Made by a program: the position numbers and the translations under genes. Below the pieces are notes generated by a model. The model saw nothing but the letters and a program-made list of their open reading frames with translations. It had not been told where the DNA came from and made no database searches. This document shows, one piece after another, positions 12,176-22,141 of a stretch of 64,000 nt of DNA. The stretch spans positions 186,001 to 250,000 of the forward strand of contig JAPZLL010000012.1 of assembly GCA_036250225.1 (NCBI GenBank), given 5' to 3'. The DNA is from Cercophora sp. LCS_1 (Eukaryota; Ascomycota; Sordariomycetes; Sordariales; Lasiosphaeriaceae). How positions within the stretch are numbered: the first letter of the stretch is position 1; every line of letters starts with the position of its first letter.

Positions 12176-13515
12176 ATGCACCGCACATATTCTATGCGCT
12201 CCACGAGGGCGCCAACGGCCTCTCAGATCCAGGTATTGCGCCTCCTCGACTCCGGTCGCGCGCAATTGACTGACCTGTTGCAAACAGAACCCGCCGCCGC
12301 CACCGTCCAGCACCAAGTCAGGCCGCTTCTTCGGGAGAGGCGGACTAGGTGAGTGCAATTCTCCCAGTTCAGCGACATATTCCTACCTACGACAACCCGG
12401 GTGTGGGCACATATGTTGTGGGGTTAACAGGAGGACTAGGACATGCTCTTCGACGCAACGCAGCCGGAGCCTTCGGGCCCGATCTCGCCAAGAAACTATC
12501 GCAACTCGTTAAGATGGAGAAGAATGTCATGCGAAGTCTAGAGACGGTCGCTAAGGAGCGCATGGACGTTGCGGTATGTCACTCTTTACGGCACACCCTG
12601 ATGGAGGTTCTGACGCAGGCCAGCAACAACTATCGATCTGGGGAGAAGCTTGCGACGAAGACGTGTCTGACGTCACTGACAAACTCGGCGTTTTGCTCTA
12701 TGAGATTGGAGAACTCGAAGACCAATACGTGGACAGATATGACCAATACCGTGTTACCATGAAGAGTATCAGGAATATCGAGGCTTCGGTCCAACCCAGT
12801 CGAGACAGTAAGGGTGTCGAGCCTCAAAAAGCGTACTGAGCACACTGACATGACAACAGGGAAACAAAAGATTACAGATCAGATCGCGCACCTCAAGTAT
12901 AAGGAACCAAACTCCCCGCGCATCGTTGTTCTCGAGCAGGAATTAGTACGAGCCGAGGCCGAGTCCCTAGTTGCCGAAGCACAGTTGTCGAATATCACGC
13001 GCGAAAAGATCAAGGCGGCGTATGCCTACCAGTTTGATGCGCTGCGTGAGCATTGTGAAAAGGTAGCTATTATTGCTGGCTACGGTAAACACTTGCTCGA
13101 GTTGATTGACGACACACCGGTCACCCCTGGCGAGACGCGGGCGGCGTACGATGGCTACGAAGCTAGCAAGGCCATCATCCAGGACTGTGAAGACGCCTTG
13201 ACCAACTGGGTCACCCAGAATGCAGCTGTGTCTGCCAAACTGTCTACACGGGCTCGAACACTCTCACAGCGTCGTCGCAACAATATCAAGGCGCGCACCG
13301 AAGGCCTCGACCTCTCCGGACAGGATGCTCCGCTACACGACCGGGACTCTTGGGTGCCGGCTAGCCACCACCACAACAAGGAGGTCGAATATGAAGACGA
13401 AGAAGAAGATGACGACGACGACGACGAAGACGCGCCGAGTCATTCGCTCCTAGACAGTGAGACCGGCTTGAACGGCGAGAGCCGGGGCCGAAACCAGGAG
13501 CCGGTTGTCGCCTAG
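12176..13515 (+). CDS. PIL1: Eisosome core component PIL1/LSP1 (BAR-domain protein)
   Basis: Five exons, 12176-12232, 12288-12348, 12440-12573, 12624-12807 and 12860-13515, encode 363 aa. Joined exons read continuously as fungal Pil1: MHRTYSMRSTRAPTASQIQ, then GRFFGRGG, HALRRNAAGAFGPDLAKK, QLSIWGEACDEDVSDV and KITDQIAHLKYKEPNSPR. The central alpha-helical BAR-like region forms the furrow-shaped scaffold of eisosomes under the plasma membrane. The tail is acidic, with a run of Asp/Glu around codons 290-310, a common feature of the family. The third exon has two possible acceptors nine bases apart (12430 and 12439). The downstream one gives the usual GGLGHAL. The SUR7/PalI-like gene at the left edge belongs to the same membrane compartment functionally, but there is no sign of linked regulation. 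Confidence 0.96.
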
Positions 13516-13894
13516 AGCGGGGTTAACTGGAAGGAGCACCGTCGTTCGAGGCGGCGGCCCGGGTGCCAGCTTTTTTGAAAAGAAACGAAAGCCAACGTGA
13601 ACCTGAGTGTTTGGACTGTGATGATTTGATATTGGTTTAGTTGGGTGGTGTGTTCCTTGGGCTGGTTATACGTAATTGGTAATGGCGAAGGGGCGTGCAA
13701 CGAATTGGTCGTCGAGCGGCGACGCGAGCATTGAACCGGTTGTCGGTGAAGTTTAACCAACATGCTTTTTGTGTAGTATTATTCACCTGCCTTCCTAGCA
13801 ACATAGGTGCGCTGTTGTTTAGCCTGACAAAGACACAATTACAAAGCTTTGAATGCCAAACGCCGTTGCCACCACAAACCCCAATGACAGGATC
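13516..13894. other. Convergent intergenic region (3' ends of PIL1 and NAA38)
   Basis: Short spacer between converging genes. It should carry both 3' UTRs and polyadenylation sites. Nothing else was recognised. Confidence 0.5.
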
Positions 13895-14443
13895 CTAAAA
13901 ACTCCCTATAGACACTCCTGCCGTCCCACCCCTTTTCATCTGGCTAAGAAACTCCTCAACCTCGATCCTGACAATGTGCCGACCAGGAACAACAACCAAT
14001 CCAAGATAGCGCGATGTCATGTCCATCTTGACAGTTCCGCTAGTGCTAGTGCTGGGCGCCGCGTTGGCGATCTCCTCGGCTTGTTTTTGGAGCGAGGGAT
14101 GGCGATATTCGTAGGTGTGTTTGAGGATAACGTTGCTTTCCTGTTGGAAGGTATTAAATGATTTACTTCATTTATTTCAAGTTTTGAACATCTAACAGCG
14201 AATGTCCTGAGAGTCTTAAAAAGAAACACAAAAGGGAAGGAGAAAGGGGATTGGATATGTCGGACACCTTACTTAATATTAATAGAAAGGGAAGGGGGAG
14301 GAGGGAGTGAAACGTACTGAGTCGACGCATTTGAAGTTACCCCAGAACATGCGTGAGTCGGTTGTGGTTACGCGGAGGTTCTTATTTAGGAGGGATTCAA
14401 GATAGGATGTGGCAGTTTCTTTGGTTGGGGGTGTAGTGTCCAT
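13895..14443 (-). CDS. NAA38: LSM-domain protein, NatC auxiliary subunit NAA38/LSMD1-like
   Basis: Two exons on the minus strand, 14443-14318 (42 codons) and 14140-13895 (81 codons plus stop), are joined across a 177-bp intron (GTACGT donor, AACAG acceptor), giving 123 aa. Exon 1 carries the Sm1 half (LESLLNKNLRV, then DSRMFWGNFKCVDS). Exon 2 continues SNVILKHTYEYR and, after a Ser/Thr-rich insert, the Sm2 half RYLGLVVVPGRHIVRIEVE. Spacing across the splice junction matches the Sm fold exactly. This pattern is that of NAA38 (yeast Mak31), which supports the NatC N-terminal acetyltransferase on ribosomes. The ATG at 14443 was chosen because the upstream frame is low-complexity. A divergent snRNP-type LSM protein is the main alternative. 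Confidence 0.85.
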
Positions 14444-15069
14444 ATCTGCGGTTGATGTTTGGTGTTTGGAGTGGCGGTGGTCTTGATGAGACTGGGATGT
14501 TGATCTTGATGGTGTGAATGAATGATGATGGGCTTGGGCTTGGTGTTTTGGATGTGTTGATATGGTCTGCAGAGAGCCTTGCAGAATGAGTAGCCAAGAC
14601 TCCACGGCTACTTATGCTCAAGGGATGTTCCTGAGAGATTTCCTTGCGGTAGCAGGGTAGTCTAGGAGCCAGATGCTTGATTTAGTGGAGTCTAGAATCC
14701 CGTCTGGATGTCTCCGGTGATGCGTTACGCGGGGTGGCGGGGCAGTTTAGGGAGCTCAGCACTGTAACCAATCGATAAGCCGCCCGGAGATAAGAGCTTC
14801 GGCAGGCAGCAGGGTGCTCGGAGATCGGCGGCGCACTTGGAATCGCGGGCAGCAAGGTCGCGCCGTCGTCATTTCTTTTCACATTGCCACAACTTCTTGA
14901 CCTTGGGATGAGACGGTTTCTGAAAACGAGGCTTTTGAGCCACGCGCCGACTTGATTCCACCAGGTCGTCATCGTTCTTTGATGGTACAACCATCTCTCT
15001 CCCTCGTTACCTAACGGGGAACCCCCCTCCCCCACTACTTTCTCTCCCCAGGGCTCAAGATAACCCATC
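14444..15069. promoter_or_regulatory. Divergent promoter region NAA38 / RAD2
   Basis: The 626 bases between the two divergent start codons must contain both promoters. The last 60 bases before RAD2 are C/T-rich. No consensus element was recognised. Confidence 0.5.
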
Positions 15070-18000
15070 ATGGGTGTTCAAGGCCTCTGGACTATCCTGC
15101 AGCCATGTGCTCGTCCTACCAACCTCGCAACGCTCAATCGCAAGCGTCTCGCCGTCGATGCCTCCATCTGGATTTACCAGTTTCTCAAGGCCGTCCGCGA
15201 CAAAGAGGGCAACGCATTGCGCAACAGCCACGTTGTGGGCTTCTTTCGCCGAATATGCAAGCTCCTGTGGTACGGAATCCAGCCCGTCTTTATTTTCGAC
15301 GGTGGCGCGCCGGCGTTGAAACGCGCCACGCTGCAAGGGCGGAGAAGAAGACGCGAGGGCCGTCGCGAAGATGCCGCACGCACGGCGGGAAAACTGCTTG
15401 CGGTGCAGATGCAAAGACTGGCCGAGGAAGAGGAGGACAAGCGGAAGCGACGTGCCGAGGCTGCAGACGGCGAGGTGGAGGAGGAGCAGGAGCAACTGCC
15501 TGCCATGGATAAGATCGTGTATGCGGACGAGCTGGGTATGTCGGCCCAGGAGAGGCAAAAGAGTCGGCGGTTTCACAAGCAGGACGCCTATCATCTCCCC
15601 GATTTGCAGACGAGCATCGAGGGGATGGGGAGGCCGGAAGATCCGCGGATCATGAGCGTGGAGGAGCTAGAGGAGTATGCGAGGCAGTTTCACGACGGCG
15701 AGGACATCAACCTTTACGATTTCAGTAAGATTGATTTCGATGGGGAGTTCTTCAAGAGTCTGCCGCCGGCGGATCGGTACAATATCCTCAATGCGGCGAG
15801 GTTACGGAGTCGGCTGAGAATGGGTCTCAGCAAAGAACAGCTGGATGAGATGTTTCCAGACAGAATGGCCTTCTCGAGGTTTCAAATCGAGAGGGTCAAG
15901 GAGAGGAACTATCTCACGCAGCGTCTGATGCATGAGCTGGGGATGTCTGGGACGGATTTGACCCTCGCTGTCAACAGTGCTCGAATCGCCGGCGAAAAGA
16001 ATCGTGAATACATCCTCGTCAAAAATGCCGGTGCTGAGGGCGGCTGGGCTTTGGGTGTGGTCAGTAGGGAAAAGGACTTGGGCCAGGTTCACAAGCCGAT
16101 CGATGTTGATGCCTTGGACTTTCAGTATCAAGCACAGGACGAGGAAGAAGATGAATGGGAAGACGAAGAGTTTGAAGACGTCCCGATTGAGGGCTTGAAC
16201 AGACTGCCAAAGATCAACCCAGCACCTCACCTAACCCAAGACTTTATTGAGGATGTGGAAGAATCGCTCTTTGTCGACAATGACAATGTTGGCAACTTGT
16301 TTGAAGATGAGGACATTGTCCAAGATGAAGAGGAGGATATCCGCCGAGCCATTGCCATGTCCTTAGAAACGCAACATGGTGGCACAGCGCAAGAACAGCA
16401 AGAGGACTCGGAAGAATTTGAAGACGTTCCCGCACCAGACTGGACACAAAAGGCCGTTGAAGCCCCAAAGCCAATCGCTACAACCAGTGGGCGAATGGTA
16501 GCTCACATTGTCAATAACAGAGCCAGTGCTGCTGTTCCAAGACGACGCGACAGCAGTTCTGGCAGCGATAGTGACATGGATCTTCAATCTGCCTTGGCGA
16601 GGGCCAGGAGAAAGAAAAATCCACTCCCAAAACCGGTGGAAAAATCGCCGCCCAGGCCAAACGTCAAGAATCCGTTTGATGGACCTCTCCCGTTTGAGAA
16701 GCTGGACTGGCGAAGCTTTTTCGCCGACGTTAAATCATTGCCTGGGAAAAAAAAAGAACAGGAGAAGCCCAAACACGCGGGAAAGCCTATAGTAGCGGAA
16801 ACGGGTGACTTGGAGCCCGAATCTGATGATGACGCTGGGGGCTTTATCAGAGAACCGACCAAGGATAAAGCCAGCGAGGATAACACCAACAAGAGCAGTA
16901 AGCAAGACGACAAAGCTCCGCTACCGTTGCCGCCATGGCTTCAAGATAACACGGATATTCGAGAGTCGGTGCGAATCCAACAGCAGTTGGATCGCGAGAT
17001 GAATGCAGAGGACGAAGATGCGGCCAGAGAGGAAGAAGCGCGGATTCGCCGACAGAGGCAAGAGGCAATCATTGAGATTGGGTCCTCAAGTGAAGATGAC
17101 AGCGACATTGAAATACTCGACGCCCCGCCTCCACCTGTCAAGAAACGAGTTGCCTTTGAGGAGCCTAGTGCTATTTTGTCATCCTTTGGCGACGATCAGA
17201 TAAGCAATGTGCCAAGTCAAAGCATCCCAATATCAGCTCCTCGTTCTCCGTCTTCTGACGAGGATATGGATGAAGGGTTTGAGGACGTTGCCCCCTCGGC
17301 TCCGATTCCCAAACCAACAGCGGCGCAGGAACCTGAAGCCGCCGAGGTCGAAGCAGAGCTGTTCAGAGATATCACGCCTTCCTTGGTACCAGTTCCGAAG
17401 CCAAGCAAAACTCAAGAGGTGGAGACTGCAGATATCGAGGCAGAGCTATACAGAGCTATAACGCCCCCAACTCCCAAGCCAACCAAATCCCAGGAAGCAG
17501 AGGCAGCAGATATCGAAGCCGAACTATTCAGGGACATCACACCTCCACCAGCACTACGGCACCGAGTCGAAGGACTAACAATCACCGAAAATCCCGACCT
17601 CGATCCACTGGCCCCAGGACCAGAAGAATTCGAAGACGAATTCAGCGACCCGGAGGAAGAAGAACTCCTCCTCCAGCTCGCCGAAGAAGCCGAAGAACAC
17701 GCAAGATTCGCCAGCCAGCTCAACAACAAATCCCAACGCGAAAACCAAGAATCCTACGAAAAGGAACTCAAAGCCCTCCGGAACCAACAAAAGAAGGACC
17801 GTCGCGACGCGGACGAAGTGACCCAAATCATGGTGACAGAATGCCAGGCCCTTTTGCGTCTCTTCGGCATCCCATACATGACAGCACCCGTGGAAGCAGA
17901 AGCCCAGTGCGCCGAGCTCGTCCGCCTAAACCTAGTCGACGGCATCGTGACCGACGACTCGGACACGTTCCTCTTTGGCGGCACGCGCGTCTACAAAAAC

Positions 18001-18858
18001 ATGTTCAATAGCAACAAATATGTCGAGTGCTACCTCGCCAAGGACCTAGAGACCGAACTGTCGCTCGGTCGCGAACAGCTCATCTCGCTCGCGCAGCTTT
18101 TGGGGTCGGATTACACGGAGGGCATCCCCGGCGTCGGACCCGTCACCGCCCTTGAGATTTTATCCGAGTTTCCCGGCGATACTGGGCTGGATGATTTCAG
18201 AGAATGGTGGGACGACGTCCAGAAACACGGACGCCCCAAGGAGGCGGATGCCACGTCTACATTCCGAAAGAAGTTCCGCAAGTCTAACGCCGCGAAACTC
18301 TTCCTCCCGCTTGGGTTTCCTAGCCCGGCGCTGGTGGAGGCGTATCTCAAGCCAGACGTGGACAGTAACCAGGAAAAGTTCCAGTGGGGTGTCCCTGATC
18401 TGGATGGGCTTCGCCGGTTTTTGATGGCGACGATTGGATGGAGCCAGGAACGCACAGATGAGGTGCTTGTGCCGGTGATAAAGGACATGAATAAACGCGC
18501 AGCGGAGGGCACGCAGAGTAATATCACGAGATTTTTCGAGGGGAGTGTGGGTGCTGGTGCGAAGGAGGCGTTTGCGCCGAGGCAGAGGGCGAAAGGGAGT
18601 AAGAGGATGGCGGATGCGGTCAGTAGACTCAAGTCTAAGAGCAGCGGTTTTGCGGGGTTGTCGATGGAGATGCCGGTTATGGTGTTTGATGGGCCGGGGC
18701 AGAAGACCAAGAGGAAGCGGAAGACTAAGGAGACGGTTGTTGAGGAGGAACAGCCGAGTGCGGAAGAGGTGGAGGGGGATGAGGAGAGCGATGAACCGCC
18801 TAGGAGTGGAAAGGGCAAGGGGAAGTCAAAGGGGAAGAGGGCAAAGGCTTCGTTGTGA
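15070..18858 (+). CDS. RAD2: Structure-specific endonuclease RAD2/XPG (nucleotide excision repair)
   Basis: A single 1262-codon exon without introns. The protein starts MGVQGLWTILQP, the XPG N-terminal nuclease domain (about residues 1-95, with LAVDASIWIYQF and PVFIFDGGAP). The internal nuclease domain begins at about 929 (FGIPYMTAPVEAEAQCAEL, GIVTDDSDTFLFG) and runs into the helix-hairpin-helix GSDYTEGIPGVGPVTALEIL. The roughly 830-residue spacer between the two halves separates RAD2/XPG from FEN1 and EXO1. It is acidic and contains a ubiquitin-interacting-like motif at about 418-433 (EEDIRRAIAMSLE) and three copies of an IEAEL-F/Y-R-x-ITP unit (758-826). A PCNA-binding QSNITRFF lies at 1149-1156, and the tail is Lys/Arg-rich, suiting nuclear import. 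It makes the 3' incision in nucleotide excision repair. Confidence 0.97.
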   Translation: MGVQGLWTILQPCARPTNLATLNRKRLAVDASIWIYQFLKAVRDKEGNALRNSHVVGFFRRICKLLWYGIQPVFIFDGGAPALKRATLQGRRRRREGRREDAARTAGKLLAVQMQRLAEEEEDKRKRRAEAADGEVEEEQEQLPAMDKIVYADELGMSAQERQKSRRFHKQDAYHLPDLQTSIEGMGRPEDPRIMSVEELEEYARQFHDGEDINLYDFSKIDFDGEFFKSLPPADRYNILNAARLRSRLRMGLSKEQLDEMFPDRMAFSRFQIERVKERNYLTQRLMHELGMSGTDLTLAVNSARIAGEKNREYILVKNAGAEGGWALGVVSREKDLGQVHKPIDVDALDFQYQAQDEEEDEWEDEEFEDVPIEGLNRLPKINPAPHLTQDFIEDVEESLFVDNDNVGNLFEDEDIVQDEEEDIRRAIAMSLETQHGGTAQEQQEDSEEFEDVPAPDWTQKAVEAPKPIATTSGRMVAHIVNNRASAAVPRRRDSSSGSDSDMDLQSALARARRKKNPLPKPVEKSPPRPNVKNPFDGPLPFEKLDWRSFFADVKSLPGKKKEQEKPKHAGKPIVAETGDLEPESDDDAGGFIREPTKDKASEDNTNKSSKQDDKAPLPLPPWLQDNTDIRESVRIQQQLDREMNAEDEDAAREEEARIRRQRQEAIIEIGSSSEDDSDIEILDAPPPPVKKRVAFEEPSAILSSFGDDQISNVPSQSIPISAPRSPSSDEDMDEGFEDVAPSAPIPKPTAAQEPEAAEVEAELFRDITPSLVPVPKPSKTQEVETADIEAELYRAITPPTPKPTKSQEAEAADIEAELFRDITPPPALRHRVEGLTITENPDLDPLAPGPEEFEDEFSDPEEEELLLQLAEEAEEHARFASQLNNKSQRENQESYEKELKALRNQQKKDRRDADEVTQIMVTECQALLRLFGIPYMTAPVEAEAQCAELVRLNLVDGIVTDDSDTFLFGGTRVYKNMFNSNKYVECYLAKDLETELSLGREQLISLAQLLGSDYTEGIPGVGPVTALEILSEFPGDTGLDDFREWWDDVQKHGRPKEADATSTFRKKFRKSNAAKLFLPLGFPSPALVEAYLKPDVDSNQEKFQWGVPDLDGLRRFLMATIGWSQERTDEVLVPVIKDMNKRAAEGTQSNITRFFEGSVGAGAKEAFAPRQRAKGSKRMADAVSRLKSKSSGFAGLSMEMPVMVFDGPGQKTKRKRKTKETVVEEEQPSAEEVEGDEESDEPPRSGKGKGKSKGKRAKASL
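17341..17553 (+). repeat. Three imperfect in-frame repeats inside RAD2
   Basis: Within the RAD2 spacer, three copies of about 27 residues share the core I/V-EAEL-F/Y-R-D/A-ITP, each followed by a Pro/Lys linker of the type PKPxKxQE. The copies begin near 17347, 17431 and 17512. The DNA copies are similar but diverged, so this is an old internal duplication rather than a recent microsatellite. Confidence 0.85.
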
Positions 18859-20125
18859 GTTATCATACCCAACTTTGATATTTCCCAGATGGATATGCTC
18901 AAACAGGTGCGTGACAAGTCAAAAAATCCGTGTTTTTTTTTTTTTTTTTGTGTGTGTGTGTACATTTATTTCCCTTGTGTGTTTCGACATCTCCTCGGTT
19001 TTTGCTGAGATGACAAACGATCTCAATCCCACCTGTCCAACCGCAATCCAATTGCCCACCTATTGGTAGCTGGTTGCTCACCGTCGGAATCGTCTAAAAA
19101 CCCTTCATTTACATACCGTCCCCCCAAGATCCGGCTGCGTGGGCCTCGTTTCTCATTTGCTCGTCTTGAACGTCTCGCCAACTCCCGCTCGCCCGCCGAT
19201 GAGTGCCGTCCGCGTCAATCAATGTGTGCCTGGCGGGAGCGTGCATGCATTCGGCTAAATTGTTCCTTCCCTGTTGACGATCCCGTTTCTCAACCTTCCG
19301 CGGGGCAGTTCAGTCTTGTTTTTCATTTCTGGGAGGGGTTTGGTTTTGTCGATCTACTGTGGCCCTGTCTGTCAGTTTGATGCGGTGTGGTCAAGTGGCT
19401 TGTATTTGTGTCGTGTGTGTCTCGAAGTGACTTGGCTGGGAAGAGGGTTGGGCAGATTCGTCATGTTTCATTCCTGGTGGTGGTTGTGAAGTGATCTAGA
19501 CCAGCTACTTTATCTCCCTGCGGCGAGATCCAGATCCAGGGATGAGTCAGGCAATCACCATCCCTCGTAACAGGATTGAAGTCGGGGAGCTGGACTGTTC
19601 ATCCGATGTTCTTGGGTCATGGCGCAAGGCTTGGTTGTCTCTTTATTATTATCCGCAGATGTTATAGGAGGATGGCTGTTGCTATTGTGCCGCAGCAACA
19701 ATAGTCGACGTAAATATAGCTTTTCCCACATGGCTTTTCAATAAGGCAACTTGCTTCCCGGGTCTTTCTCTCTCTCTCTCTTTTCGTCTTATACTTTTTC
19801 AGATTTGGTTGTTGTTTCGGGTTTGCGTTGCTTGTCGAGGCTGGTTTGAGCCGGTATTTCTAGTCACTCCTTCAGGTCTGATTCACCTAGCCACTCCTTT
19901 TTTATTCACACGCCAGCTGTTCCGACATCATAGCCGATTTGATCTGGTTTGGGTTACCTCTGGCAGAGAGCGTTTATCTTCTCTTCTCTCCTTTCCTGCC
20001 TCCCACCGCACGACTCTTCAACACAGGGATATCGGCAGCAGAACTATTTGCACAAGACTTGCATCCCTCACGGGATAAACCATCGATACTGAACACGCTC
20101 CTTGGCAACAAACAATATCATAGCC
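18859..20125. other. Intergenic region, RAD2 3' end and TOS1 promoter
   Basis: Both flanking genes read rightward. Just after RAD2 there is a T17 run (18933-18949) followed by a short GT repeat, and near 19766-19780 a short CT repeat. The last 150 bases before TOS1 are pyrimidine-rich. No further gene was supported. Confidence 0.5.
18933..18960. repeat. Poly-T run followed by (GT)n
   Basis: Seventeen T residues are followed directly by about five GT units, 75 bases after the RAD2 stop codon. A simple-sequence tract, probably within the 3' UTR. Confidence 0.95.
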
Positions 20126-21611
20126 ATGAAATCAGGTCTCATTGCCGCTGGCCAGGCTTTGGCTGTCGGTGCGGCAGTCCTCAGCAGAAGCACGTCGACC
20201 AGCCAGCAACTCTGCGCCGGCAAGAGTTTCCAGGAGAATGGTAATTGGTACTGTCAACCCGTCAACCGAATTACCTACAACAACGTGGGTTCCTCGGGCG
20301 AGTATCAGGAGGTCGTCAGCATGAACCAGGAGACTGGGGAGTGCGAGTTTCGACCAAGGAAGTTTTCGGGTCCGCTGGCACCATTCAACGAGCCTGTAAG
20401 TCAACACATTCAGTGGGAGGACGTGATGCTGACTGAGTTAGATGTCCCTTCACTTTCGAGGACCACTCCACCTGAAGCAGGTTGCCGTGTACATGCCCAG
20501 TGGTAGCCAGACGAAGCAAGAGGTGAAACGCAATGACACGCCCAAGAGAGACCACCACCATGGCCACAGACACAACCACCAACGTCTTCACCGCCACCAT
20601 CACAACCACCGATCAGTGAAGAAACGCGCCTGCGACCCAATAACCTGGGTAACAGCCACCATAAACGGCCAAGTCGCCTCGTGGATAAACGACTACTGCC
20701 CCGACCAAACCCAAGCTCCTACCGCCCCAACATCCACCTCGCCCATCTCGGTCCCAGCCGAGCCCACTTCATCTCCGCAACCAACCATCCCGCCTGTCAA
20801 CAGCAACAACAACCCCACCGATGGTGACGACGACAGCGGCGATGAACTCAACGAACCTCCAGCCAGCTACACCCGCATATCCCACTACCACGCCGCCACC
20901 TCCACCTCACAAAACCTAACCTTCCTCGCCAACCTAGGTGGCCCCCTCTCCGGGCGCTGGACACCCACCTTCGGCAACACCCTCTCCTACCTCTCCTCCT
21001 CCGGCTCCTCCGGCTCCTCCCACCCTTCCATCCTATCCGACACCCTCCTCCCCTCCACCGCCGAAGCAATCCTCCTCTCCTCGACCCCCTGCACCGAATC
21101 CACATGCGGCTACACCCAACCTGGCTCCGTCGCCTACACCGGCTTTGGCGGCCCCGATAAAATCTTCCTCGTCGATTTCGCCATGCCTCACGCTCCTGGC
21201 GACGACATGCCTGCGATATGGATGTTGAACGCAAAGATACCGTATACGAGCCAATACGGGGCATGTAGTTGTTGGAAGAGTGGGTGTGGGGAGTTTGACG
21301 TATTCGAGGTTTTGGAGAAGGGAGGAACGAAAGCGAAGAGCACGTTTCACAGTGTGAAGGGGGGTGGGGATTCGAATTATTTTGTGCGGCCGGGAGGGGT
21401 GGTCAGGTTGGCGGTTGTTTTTGATGCGGCGGCGGGGACGGTTGCTGTCAAGTTGCTGGGAGGATTGGGACAGGATAAGACGGGAGCGGAGAAAATGGGG
21501 ATGGGTGCTATGGGGATGGGAGGGGAGATTATGGGGGAGGTGTTGATGAGGAGTGAGGTTGAGGGGTGGCATGGCGGTGGTAGTGGGAGTGAGTTTGCGA
21601 TTGCGCCCTAG
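20126..21611 (+). CDS. TOS1: TOS1-family secreted cell-wall protein (putative beta-1,3-glucan-active enzyme)
   Basis: Two exons, 20126-20395 and 20442-21611, are separated by a 46-bp intron (GTAAGT donor, GCTGAC branch, TAG acceptor), giving 479 aa. The N-terminus MKSGLIAAGQALAVGAAVLS is a likely signal peptide. Residues about 30-125 form the Tos1 N-terminal domain (CAGKSF, NWYCQPVNRITYNNVG, LHFRGPLHLKQVAVYMPS). A histidine-rich stretch with flanking KR pairs follows at about 126-154, then a Ser/Thr/Pro linker, then the C-terminal domain with GGPDKIFLVDFAMPH and GACSCWKSGCGEFDVFEVLE. EFDVFE (about 374-380) has the ExDxxE form of clan GH-B active sites. Yeast Tos1 is a covalently bound wall protein. 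Activity is inferred from family membership. No GPI signal is visible. Confidence 0.88.
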
Positions 21612-22141
21612 GTACCTATATACAAAGGCGTTCGGGGTTTCGGTTAGGCATTTGCTTCATTTGATAGAGGTTTCGGGGAATTTCACAATGCGGATTTCAT
21701 TTACGATTGGTGATCTCAGCCGTTTATTATTGACGACTATAAAGAAGGACTAAAGGGGTCAATGAACTACGAAAGGGGTACCATGACTATCTGAAGGGCT
21801 TCGGCAAATAACGAACCCATCAATGAGTTATGTACAAGCGTATCTGAAATACCAAATGCCGTTGGGATATCAAGAGAGGCCCTTTAACCCTCGAAAAGGG
21901 GTATTGCTGGTTGTTGTTGGTGTTGAAATATTCGTCGATGTCTTGAATAATAGCATCGAGGCGTTTCAGGATTCGGAAATGCGTATTGTGAACTGCCGAT
22001 GCCGTCGGAATATTCGCTGATGCCTTGCTCTTTTCTATAACGCCACTTCAAAATAATTCGAGAATGCGTCCAGTAAATTAACCATTGCCGTATGCCGTTG
22101 ACGAAGTTGAGGAAGGTACGTCCCTGCTCTTGCCGTGCTGA
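21612..22141. other. Convergent intergenic region (3' ends of TOS1 and amidoligase gene)
   Basis: AT-richer spacer between converging stop codons. Probably the two 3' UTRs. Nothing else recognised. Confidence 0.5.
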
